From Candidatus Ozemibacter sibiricus (GTDB lineage: Bacteria; Muiribacteriota; Ozemobacteria; Ozemobacterales; Ozemobacteraceae), in contig QOQW01000019.1 of NCBI GenBank assembly GCA_003327425.1, positions 1-64,000 on the forward strand: a DNA stretch of 64,000 bases. Direction: 5' to 3'. Under the pieces are notes generated by a model. That model was given only the letters and a program-made list of their open reading frames with translations. It made no database searches and was not told where the DNA came from. Shown here piece by piece: positions 26,618-37,000 of the stretch. A program made the position numbers and the translations under genes. Position 1 is the first letter of the stretch; every line of letters begins with the position of its first letter.

Positions 26618-29600
26618 ATGAGCAGGACGCGGTATTGGTCGGTGGCGGTCATTCTGGCCGTGGCGGTGCTGGGGGCGATCCCGGTCGGCGAGGCGTGCAG
26701 CGCCAAGGGACCGCAGGATCCCTACACCGGCTTGATCACCTACCCCAACAACGAGGGAACCAACGGCAACAAGACGCAGATCCCCGATCTGCCCGACACG
26801 CCGTTCGCCGGCGGCAAGTTCTTCAAAGCCTGGAAAGGCGACGGCATGAAGGTCATCATCGTGCCGGTCGGTTCGACCCTGGTCTTCGACGGGGTGATCC
26901 AGTCCGCCGCTCCGATCAGCCCTCCCCGCCCCGCCTTCTGGGAAGAAGGCGAACAGCAGCAGCTCTACGGCCGCCTCGTCAGAGACATGGCCCCCCCCAA
27001 GTGGACCATCTTCGGCAACGGCCGCGGCGACTACGCTCCCGGACAGGCCCCGCCCACCGACCCCGGCTTCTCGCTCAAACCCTTCGAAATGGGTCCCGAC
27101 TGCATGATCGTCGAAGACACCCCGGCCGTCAAAGCCCTCTGGAAGCTCTCCTACGACCAGAAATCCGCCATCAACATGCTGGGCATCGCCTACAACGATC
27201 CCGTCTACAAGGCAGCCATCGACAAAGCGCTGCCTCCCGGCGCCGATTTCGCCAACATCCTGCAGAACGCCGGCGGGCGAGAGCCCCAGTTCGACCTCGA
27301 CGCCAAGAAACTGAACAATTTCGAGATCAGCCCCACCGGCCCCGAAGGCGTCGAAGGTCTGCGCAAAGGGCTGCGCGAAGCGCTTCCCCACACGCCCGGC
27401 TGCCAGACGACCGAAGAGGTGGTCGAACGCCGCTTCAAGAACGCCGACGGCACCGCCAGCTACACCAAGAAACTGCCCGCCACCGCCGGCCTCATCTTGA
27501 AGGCCGGCTACATCGCCATGCAGGAGTGGTATGCCTCCGGCAAATACAACACCAAGTTCCTGATCACTCCGCCCAGCGGTTCCACCGTCGAATTCGGCGG
27601 CGAGCAACTGGTCAAGAAGTTCGAGGCGCCCACCGCTCCCGACTACTGGACGATCGACCTCAACAGCGGCCTCGAATCCTGCAAGGATTGCGTCTGGTGC
27701 TGGATCGAGGCCAAAGGCACCCTGAAACCCGCCGACAGCAAGATCGATCCCTCCTCGAGCAACGAGAAATTCTACGACGTCGACCCCACCTCGATCGCCA
27801 TCGGCGGGGTGATGGTGCGCGGCTACTACCAGAGCGGCAACTCCACCGCCGGCCGCAACACCCTGGTCTATGTCGTGGTGGCCGATACCGAGCCGCCCGC
27901 CGCCTTCGAGTGGCTGGACGCCTTCGCCATCAAGGGCGAGACCGGCAAGCCCCTGGCGGCGACCAACCAGGCGAATGCGCTGCGCCTGCGCGTCTACGAC
28001 AACAACCCGTTGCTGGGCGCCGACAAGTTCAAGAACATCCATGAGGCTGAGGGCGTCAAGGGACTGGCCGACTTCGAATTCGTCGAAGCCGGCAAACGCC
28101 AGGGTGGCAGCAACGTCGTCGAGGTCTATAAGCGCTACCTCGAGCCGGTCAAAGACGGCTATGGGGAAGCCAATTTCCGGCCCCGCCTCGCCTACAACGT
28201 CTGCGTGGCGGCCTGCCTCGGCTTCAAGCTGACCGGCTCGGCGGCCGCCCTCGAGAAGTACGTCGGCCCCGTCCCCAACCTGCACGACCGCGTCGCCCTC
28301 GTCAGCCAGCGCTTCGTCTGGAAGACCGCCAGCGAAGCCCGTGTGATCGGCCGGCAGGTCTACAACTCCAAGGGAGAGACCGTCACCGGCCTCGCCGCCC
28401 TCCAGAACCAGTTCGAGTGGTCCGGCTACGGCTCATTCGACCTCGAGGTGCCGCTGAGCAGTCTCGACGAGCCCATGGGCACCCTGTTCGCCGAGGGCAG
28501 CCGCCGTTATGACCTGACCTTCGCCGAGGCCGGCCTGGCCGCGCCCAGCGGTTCCCCCGCCCCTGGCGTGCCTGTCCAGAACGGCAAACTCCAGTTCTAC
28601 CCGTGGTCAGACAAAGCGCTCAAGATCTTTCCCATCGTCCAGGACGGAGTCGGCAACCAGACCCCCAGAGAAGCCACCGTCAACGCCATCCTGGCCACCC
28701 GATTCAGCGGGCTCGACGTGAAATCGCCCGATGACGCCGTCGCCTCCTGGACCGACCCCGCCGACCTCGACGGCGCGGTCGCCGCCACCCCGGTGAAGGG
28801 CGGCCGCCTCGGACTCGACGCCAATCTGCCCGGCAAGACCGGGGCAGGGCCGTTCGATTGGGGCAGGTTCGCGTTCGTCGCGTCGCTGAAAGACAAGGGG
28901 CGGCCCCAGATCGCCCTCGAGATCCGCAACGCCAAGAACGAGAAGGCGGTGCTCTACGGCAACTTCGCCGCCATGGGCGACCTGCCAGGCTATTATGCCG
29001 CCCTCGCCAAGGCGGGGTCCAATGACTGGTGCAGCACCACCGACAGCAACAAGGGCATCGCGGCGTTCACCTCCGACAGTCCCAACGACGCCGACGAGCT
29101 CTATGTGTTCGAGGCCGGCCTCGCGCAAGACCTCTACCTCGACATGCAGAGCGCCATCGAGGCGGGCCGGTTCCGACCCTGGCTCTTCAATCTTCCCGAG
29201 AATACCGACGTCGGATTGCCGATCTGGGGCGCCAACTACTGGAATGGACGGCCGGCCTACAACCACGACCGCCTGGCGTACCAGCAAGGCAACCGCGATC
29301 GCCTGCTCTTCCGCTACTGGGCCTGGGACAACCTCAATCCCTACGACTGGCAGCACTCATCCTTCCCGCAAGGGGTGAAAATCCAGTCGGGCGATCGCGA
29401 GTTCAAGGCGGTCAAGGCCGACAAGATCACGGCCAGGGTGACCCTCATCGACAAACCGGTCTATCCCGGCGACGGCAAGGTGCCCGCCACGAAGGTCTGG
29501 TGGCCCGATTACATCTTCCAGAACCCCTCGCACCGCAGCGCTGGCACCTATGAAGAGTGCTCAATCGCCCTGGAGGCCGAAGACGAAGCCGGCAACAAGC

Positions 29601-29689
29601 CGCGCCTGCTCAAGGTCTTCTTCCGCATCATCCCGCCAGGCGTCGAAACGATCCGCACCCTGGAGGACAACCGCGAACGGCAGAAATAA
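26618..29689 (+). CDS. large secreted protein of unknown function
   Basis: 1023 aa from ATG 26618, RBS gaggagg; signal peptide MSRTRYWSVAVILAVAVLGAIPVGEA. Confidence 0.8.
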   Translation: MSRTRYWSVAVILAVAVLGAIPVGEACSAKGPQDPYTGLITYPNNEGTNGNKTQIPDLPDTPFAGGKFFKAWKGDGMKVIIVPVGSTLVFDGVIQSAAPISPPRPAFWEEGEQQQLYGRLVRDMAPPKWTIFGNGRGDYAPGQAPPTDPGFSLKPFEMGPDCMIVEDTPAVKALWKLSYDQKSAINMLGIAYNDPVYKAAIDKALPPGADFANILQNAGGREPQFDLDAKKLNNFEISPTGPEGVEGLRKGLREALPHTPGCQTTEEVVERRFKNADGTASYTKKLPATAGLILKAGYIAMQEWYASGKYNTKFLITPPSGSTVEFGGEQLVKKFEAPTAPDYWTIDLNSGLESCKDCVWCWIEAKGTLKPADSKIDPSSSNEKFYDVDPTSIAIGGVMVRGYYQSGNSTAGRNTLVYVVVADTEPPAAFEWLDAFAIKGETGKPLAATNQANALRLRVYDNNPLLGADKFKNIHEAEGVKGLADFEFVEAGKRQGGSNVVEVYKRYLEPVKDGYGEANFRPRLAYNVCVAACLGFKLTGSAAALEKYVGPVPNLHDRVALVSQRFVWKTASEARVIGRQVYNSKGETVTGLAALQNQFEWSGYGSFDLEVPLSSLDEPMGTLFAEGSRRYDLTFAEAGLAAPSGSPAPGVPVQNGKLQFYPWSDKALKIFPIVQDGVGNQTPREATVNAILATRFSGLDVKSPDDAVASWTDPADLDGAVAATPVKGGRLGLDANLPGKTGAGPFDWGRFAFVASLKDKGRPQIALEIRNAKNEKAVLYGNFAAMGDLPGYYAALAKAGSNDWCSTTDSNKGIAAFTSDSPNDADELYVFEAGLAQDLYLDMQSAIEAGRFRPWLFNLPENTDVGLPIWGANYWNGRPAYNHDRLAYQQGNRDRLLFRYWAWDNLNPYDWQHSSFPQGVKIQSGDREFKAVKADKITARVTLIDKPVYPGDGKVPATKVWWPDYIFQNPSHRSAGTYEECSIALEAEDEAGNKPRLLKVFFRIIPPGVETIRTLEDNRERQK

Positions 29690-29717
29690 CGCCTCTCTCG
29701 TCCGCTCGGATTTCCTT

Positions 29718-29740
29718 CGCCCGCCCCCTCGGGGCGGGCG
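29718..29740 (+). terminator. Perfect 10-bp stem-loop downstream of 29689
   Basis: CGCCCGCCCC-CTC-GGGGCGGGCG. Confidence 0.65.
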
Positions 29741-29844
29741 TCTGGCATAGGGCCGATCGACGCTGCATCTGTCGCAGACGGCCAGCGCTCATGCCTTGGG
29801 CGAGATGAGTGGCCATTCTGCCTTGGACAAGGTATCATGGCCAT

Positions 29845-30870
29845 ATGACGACGGACATGGATGCCCAGAGACGATTGGCGGAAATCGATCGGTTACGCGA
29901 CGAAATTCGGGCCATCGAAGACGAGGTCGCGGCGCGCGCCGGTCAGGCAGAGAGCCGCGGGGCTTCCCCCGAAGAACTGCGCCAGATCGGCGCCCGCGGC
30001 CGACAGGCGACCGAGCTGCGAGCGCGGCTCGAGAAATGGTGCCAGGAGCTGCGCCGCGATCACCCCGAGATCTTCGCCGCCTGGGCCGAACGGCATCAGG
30101 CGGCCGTGCGCCGGCTGATCATGGCCGAACTGGCCCGCCACCGGCCCGGCGTGGCGTCGGTCGAAGAGGGCCTCGCCCGCATCACGGCCGAGGGCGCCTA
30201 CTCCAGCGACGACCTGAAGGTGCTGCAACTGGCCGGCTTCCTGGACGAATGGCGCGAAGTGCTGGAAGGAAAGCGCCCGTATGCGCTGTTCCCCCCCACC
30301 TGGGAAACCTACCCTCCCGTGCCGGCGCTGGACTGCGACCTGCGCGAGCCCCTTCCCGTGCCCGCCGATCTCGCGGCCCGCCACCCCGACATCCTGGCCG
30401 TGCGCGAATGGCAGGCCTGGCACGCCGGGCTGGTCTTCCTGGCCGAGGCCCTGTCGATCCTCGACCAGGGCAAACCCTGCCGGCTCGAGCGCGCCACCGG
30501 CGCCTACACCCCGGGCCAGCCCTGGGAAAGCGCGTTGACGTTGACCACCGGCCAGCTGTCGATCACCCTGCGCTGGGGCGAGGAGCCGAGCGGCTCAGCC
30601 GCCACCGACGCCCCCGCCAGCGCGACCGACGCTCCCGCCGGCCCCGGCCCCGCAGGAACCCGCCCCTTCTGCCGAGTCACGACGAGCGGCTTTTTGCCGC
30701 ACGAGCAACTGCTCTGGAGCGGCTCCTTCGGCGGAGAATCCTCCGGGCTGACCATCAGCTTCCGCCACTTCCGCGAGGATGCCATCGAAGCCATCCAAAC
30801 CCTGGCCGGCCGCCTGTTCGCCAAGGCCACCCTGACCACGACGACCCCGGCCAGCCCAACAACCGGTTGA
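29845..30870 (+). CDS. hypothetical protein with coiled-coil-like N terminus
   Basis: 341 aa from ATG 29845; MTTDMDAQRRLAEIDRLRDEIRAIEDEVAARAGQ... Confidence 0.7.
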   Translation: MTTDMDAQRRLAEIDRLRDEIRAIEDEVAARAGQAESRGASPEELRQIGARGRQATELRARLEKWCQELRRDHPEIFAAWAERHQAAVRRLIMAELARHRPGVASVEEGLARITAEGAYSSDDLKVLQLAGFLDEWREVLEGKRPYALFPPTWETYPPVPALDCDLREPLPVPADLAARHPDILAVREWQAWHAGLVFLAEALSILDQGKPCRLERATGAYTPGQPWESALTLTTGQLSITLRWGEEPSGSAATDAPASATDAPAGPGPAGTRPFCRVTTSGFLPHEQLLWSGSFGGESSGLTISFRHFREDAIEAIQTLAGRLFAKATLTTTTPASPTTG

Positions 30871-31000
30871 CGACCAATCGTTGCGCCGTTGGGAATGGCC
30901 TGGCAAGAATTATCACCATTCCCCCTCCCACCGTCTAAAGTCTGACCCCGTAAAAGACCACTCGCCTCAACGGGAAGCCTTGGCTCCTCCGGCGGTCAGG

Positions 31001-34000
31001 TCACCATTGATAGTAGTACTGCTGCCCCCGGACATCTTGTTCCCGATTGGGCGATACGACCTTCCGGCCTCGATTGAAGGTGGTGGGAACAATCTGGTCA
31101 GGTCGTACTCCCTGTTCGAATTGAATGCCATCCAACCAGACGGAATGCGAGCCCAAGGCGGTCGGGCTCGAATTATCCAGGAGAATGTGGGCCTGGCTGG
31201 CCACGGATTCGTTGAACGCAAGATCCAGAGCGATGAAAATTCGGTAGAAGGTCATCATGGCTCCTCCACCATCTGGCGGATAGAAGGGGAAGGTTTCCGT
31301 CACCCCGACATTGACCAGGTTCGGGCCACCGCCGATGACTTGCCCGGTGGAAGCCACCTCGACGAAATCATAAACCGCTACCGATCCGTCTTCCCGTGTC
31401 TGGGCCAAACCGATACGCACCGACCCTGTCCCGGGGCAGACCCAACCCGACAGAATGAACCGACCAGGAGCGGCAGGCACGGCCGGGAAGGTGGTGGTCG
31501 CGATGGTCTGATACACGGTGCCCGAAGCGAAATTCGGCCCGGTATGCGCCGCCAACACCTCGACCCGGAACTGACACGTATCGACCGCCGCCCCGGCGTT
31601 GCCGCTCAACGCCTGGCCGCCGGTGGGCCCATAGATGCTGGCCATCTGCCCGGCCGGCACCGCGATCCGCACATGAGCGGTGGCGATCCCTCCGGGTGGC
31701 ACGGGATCGGGTAGATACGTCGTGGACGCCTGCAAGGCTCCCACAGGAATGGTATTCCCCAAGCCATCATCCAAGGCCGTAAATGTCCAAGCGAATCCGG
31801 ACAAAGCCACATTGCCGAGATTGCGGAAGCCCACTTCGATCCAGTGGGAAGTGGTACCAGCCGTCAAGGTGCCGAAATCGACCAGGGTCGGCAGCAGATC
31901 GAGAGCCTGGTAGGTCAACACCGTCACCCGCGTGTTGAACGTGGCCGAAGCTTCACCGGGCTGCACGATCCCATCGTTGTTTTCGTCCTCCCAGACCGTG
32001 TGCGTCCCGATGTAGGTTCCGGGCGGGGTGAAGGGAGGAATGGTCAGCGAGGCGACGGCCGCCCGATTGCCTGCCACGTTGATGACGAATGGCGCAGCCG
32101 GGGCGAGGCCCAGGTTCGCGCTGGCGATCGCCACGCTCCCCGACCAGGAGTCGCTGGCCAGCCAGCGAACCCGTTGCAACGGGAAGTCTCCTGTATTGGT
32201 GACCGTGAACCCAGCGGAGGGAATGGCGCCAGGGTTGGCATTCCCGAGATCGACCATCGGGGTGACGGCGATCCCCTTCTTTCCAACTTGTACTATCACC
32301 GAGAAATTGGCATATTCCTCCGCCGCCGGTTGATGAGCCCCATCGGCCGGATTGTAGTCTTCATAGACCAGGAATGTCCCGTTGTAGGTGCCATTGGCCC
32401 GCGGCGCCCCGATGCTGACGCTTACTGTCGCGATGACCGAAGCCCCGACGGGAATGGCCCCGATCGGATCGGAGAAGGTGGCATTGGCCGCCGGAATGGT
32501 ATCGACCCCTCCGACCAGAGCGGCCGATTTCCCGCGAACGAGCGCCAATGGAATATTGCCCACATTTTGCACTTCGATCGGCGCTTGAACGAGGCTGCCT
32601 TCGGTGGCCAACCCGAGATTGAGGGGGTTTTGGATGACCTTGAGAACCCGTTTCGCGTTCACGGTCAGTTGGAGGACGGCGGTGGTGCTCGCTTCGGCCG
32701 CCTGCATGATGGCATCGTTGTTGGAGTCATCCCAGGCCGTCAGTGTCGCCACATAGACTCCGGCGGGGGTCGCCGCCGGAATATTCACCGACCAATACCC
32801 GGTAACGGTCTGGCCCACCAGGATCATGCCGATCGGCGAAGGAGTGAAGACGCTCGCGGTGGCCGGAATGGTGGTGGGCCCGATCAACGCCGTCGCCGTC
32901 GCCCGCGCTCGCGTGATGGTCAACGAACCGTCGTTGTAGACACGGAACGCCTTCTGAAGAGAAGTCGAAGCCGGATCGCCCGAGGTGGTGACGGTGGCAT
33001 CGAGCACATCGAGCGAGACGATGCCGACTTGCACCGCAACTCGGAAATCATCTTGCGGTTCCCCGACGTTTCGAACGGTGTCCGGACTGTCGAAAAGCCA
33101 GGCGGAGCTGCCCAGATAGTCGCCCAAAGCCTGCCCTGCGGGAACATTCAAGGTGATATCGCGATAAAAGAACGCCCCCGCCGGCGCAGAAAATGGCTCT
33201 GCCGGCGGGAAACTGTAATTGGCCTGGCCGATCGTGCCCGGCCCGATCAGATCGACTTTCTCCCACCGGAGTTGGGTCAGATCGGTATTTCCCGTGTTGC
33301 GGCAAGGGATCTGGACGGTTTTGGCGGTTCCGGGGGCCATTCCCCCGAAATCGACGACCGGCACCAGGACCTGGACGGAAGCCGCCGCATCGACCGTGAC
33401 CTGAAGGACGAACGAAGCGGAGGCTTCGAAACTATCGCAGATTTGATTGCCATTCGTATCTTCAAATACCCACTGCACGCCGGAATAAACGCCCAGCGGC
33501 GTCCCAGGGGGAATGTATACCCCAACCGTCACGTTGCCAGTGCCGCCAATGGCCACGGCTGCCGGCAAGCTCACATTCAGGCTCGAAGTCGCGATGGTAT
33601 CGCTCCCGTTGCTCAGGGGGGCGAGAATGGGCCGGAGCTTACTCAAAGGAAGCTCCCCCGTATTAGTCAGCGTCAATGGTGGAGCCGCGAGCGTATTGTT
33701 CGGGGGGGCATGCCCGGCATTGAGAGGACTGGGAGCCAGGGTGAAGGAGATCGTCCCGATTCCGATCCTGACCTGGAAAGTACGGGCCGCCTCCGTAGCG
33801 TTGAGGCTGCTGTTGTTGTCACGGTCATCCCAGAGGGTCCAGGTGGCCAGATAAATTCCGCTTGGGTGCACTGGAGGGATGACCGCCCGCACGGAGGCCT
33901 GGCTGGCCAGCGGTACGGCAAGGAAGCCGGGATTGGTCGGAGTGACCGTGATGGTGGTGGTCGTTCCCACGGTTTGTTGGAATTTCAAGTTGAGAAGGTC

Positions 34001-37000
34001 GAGATTGCCACCATTGAAATAATTGAGGGTCTGGGGATTGGTCGTCAGGTTGCGGGGCCAGTTCCCCAGGTCGATGAGCGACTCTACGGTGAAGACGTTG
34101 GTCTTGGCGGGAACATCGACTTGCACGTTGAATCGATCATACGGTTCACCGATGTCGATCTGCAGATTGCCATTCAGATCGTCATAGACGGCCATCGTCG
34201 CGATATACGAGCCTGAGGCTTGATTGTAGGGCACCCAGAGGGTCGCCGTCGCGGGGCTGGTCGCCCCCGGATTGACCGTGCCGACCGGAGAAGGAGTGAA
34301 GGTCAGATGGACATTGGGGATCTTGGCTCCGCCAGGGCCGTTCAAATCGACCTTATTCCACAATACTGCCACCGCTGTGGCGTTGGCGACATTTCGGACG
34401 GCCCCGGAGAAGGGGCTGCTGTTCTCGCCGGGACCGACCGTGCCGAGGTTCCAGATATCGGGGGTCGCCAGCAAGGCCCGACGGAAAATCCGAATGGAAT
34501 TGGACACCAATTTGCCGGTCGAGGTGGCGATTCCGCTGTTCAGATCGATCCCAGTCGCCGACGAGGCCAGTTGCGCGGTCACCGACAGACTGCCCACCAG
34601 GCCTGTTTCGGAAGCGGCAGTAAACACCCAGCCGAACGTCGCCAGGGAGTTGCCGAACACGGTGAGCGAAGCCGGCGTCGGACCAGAAACCAAGGTCAGA
34701 TCGCCAGTACTTGCGGCTGTCTTGATCAACGCCGAAGCAGTCGCCGGGCTGATGGTCGCCGCGGCCGTCGAGAGATTGTTCCGCAGCGACAGAGAGGCGA
34801 GCACCGTTTCTCCTTCGTACACGCTGGGAGGGGAGAGGGTCAGCGAGCCGATCAGGCTGCCAGGAACTTGAACACTGCAGTATTGAAGAGCCAAAGCCGG
34901 GTTGGATAAGGTGTTGCCATTGGAATCTGGATCATTTTCGATGCTGACCGTCCAGGTGCCGAGCACGGCCGTTCCCGGCAGGACATACAAATGATCCGCC
35001 GTGCCCGAGGCATTGGCTGCCAGCATTGGCGATACGTTGACCCACCCCGTGGGCAAGGTAGGGGTTGGAATGAACGAATTGTACAATCTGATGCGATACC
35101 ACTGCGAGTTCGGGTTGAGACCGAATGCCCGGATGAAAATGGTCTGCCCGCGATTGAAGGAGTATTGCTCGGGGTTATAGGTATCGCTGGCCGACAGCAG
35201 AAGGCCGATGCTGGCGACCGTCCAGGAGTCGTTCGGGGTGGCCGGATTCAGGTAGGTCACCGAAGCCGGCCAGTTGGCATCGTAGGCTCGCAGGCTGGCC
35301 GTCAGCGTTGCCAGACCAGTGGGCGAGTAGAGATCGACGTTCACGCCAAAGGTGAAGGTGGCAACCGTGTTGCCTCCCGCCAAGGCAAATGGCAGTGGCG
35401 GTGAAGCCAACGACTGGGCATACGTTCCGACCGTGATGCTCAAACTGGCGGCTTCGATGATGGCGGTAGCCGAACCGGCATTGCGCAACGCGAAGGTCAC
35501 CGTCACGCCCTGTTGGTTGCGATACACCACGGTCGGCGTCGCCACGACATTCAAGACCTGCAACGCCGGCGGATTTTGAATCCAACACACGTTGCTCGTC
35601 GCCGTGGCGCTGACCAACGGGGTATCATCATTGCCATCGAAGCCGCGTCCACTGACCGAGGCGATCATCGTCCCCGGCGATACGGCGACGAACTGCCACG
35701 TGAACGTCGCCTGCCCATTGCCCGGCACGTCTTGCAAAGCGGGGGTCGGCCCCCCGGTCTGATTGGCTACCCCCGTACCAGAAACGGCCAGCGGGCTGGG
35801 ATAGGCGCTCTTGACAATGGCCCCCCCCGAATTGGTGAAGGTCGAAGTCGCGACGAACGGTTGGCCGACCGATACAAATGGAGGCAGGGCGAGATTCACC
35901 GACAGGCTGGCCGGCGAGACCACAGAGAAAACATTCTCACAAACGATGTAGGTATTGAGGGGATCGGTGATGCGGATACGCCATTGGCCATACGGCGACG
36001 TCGGATCAAGAGAGAAGGCATGAAACAATTCACCATTCAAATCTGCTGTTAAAGGGGGGGTGGAAGAAGCCACTTCAACATTGCCCGGATTGTACCAACG
36101 AACGACAAACTCCCGGAGGGGAGCCAAAACTTCCCCCTTGGCATAGACAACCTTCACTCCACTGGTCGGACGGTTGAAACTTGAAGATTCATACAAGTAG
36201 GAAGCATCTTTGAAGGTTTTGACCTTTTCGGCGATGATGGTCCAACTTGCAGGATACAAGGCCCCTGACGACGTGGCGGTATTGAACGTGTTGAGATCGG
36301 TATACCCGACATCGCCGTCGATCAGATCGCTCCCCGTGGCGGTCAGCGGGTTGACATCCACCCCATAAGTAGCCAGTTGGCTGAAACCGCCCTGGACCGT
36401 CAGCGGAAACACCGTCACAGGGTAGGTGGCATCATAGGTCTTGGGCACCGCAGGCGGCGGCAGGAAGGTGAACTTCAGCACCGATGCATCCCAGCGCGCG
36501 AGGGCTTCCCCGAGGTTGATCACTTCCAGAAGAACCGGGACATTGATCTGCCCTCGGGCGATGAAACTCGGAGCGGTGATCCGGTTCAACACCACATCGG
36601 CAGGGTTCTGAATGGTCCAGGTGTCGGTGATGTCGGCGCTGACATCATCGGTGTTCTTGCCGCTGAAGGTATTGGTTCCGGAAGCCGTTCCGTTGATGAC
36701 GACCACGCCCGAGTCGCTATTGGGCGAGACATTGACCGAAAATGTCGCCACGAATGAGCTGAGAGGCGGGATGATCGTGCCGATCGACGGAGACACCAAC
36801 GTGAACGTATGACTGCCCAAGGAGAACGTGAGGCTGGCTCCATCGAAGGCATAGGGGGTTTCCCCCTGGTTTTCGATCGTCATGCGCACAGGGATCCCCG
36901 ATTGGCCCTTGTTGACGTAGGCGGGCGTCGCATCGATGGAAATGATCGCCAGACGGGCTTTCGACCGAATCCACCACGTGTGTGTCTGATCGGCTCCTTG

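Noticed and set aside
31844-34216. 790-aa plus-strand ORF opposite the giant gene, and similar ORFs at 36809 and 38585
   Set aside because: Antisense to a convincing modular protein; Arg/Gly/Asp-rich composition typical of shadow frames.
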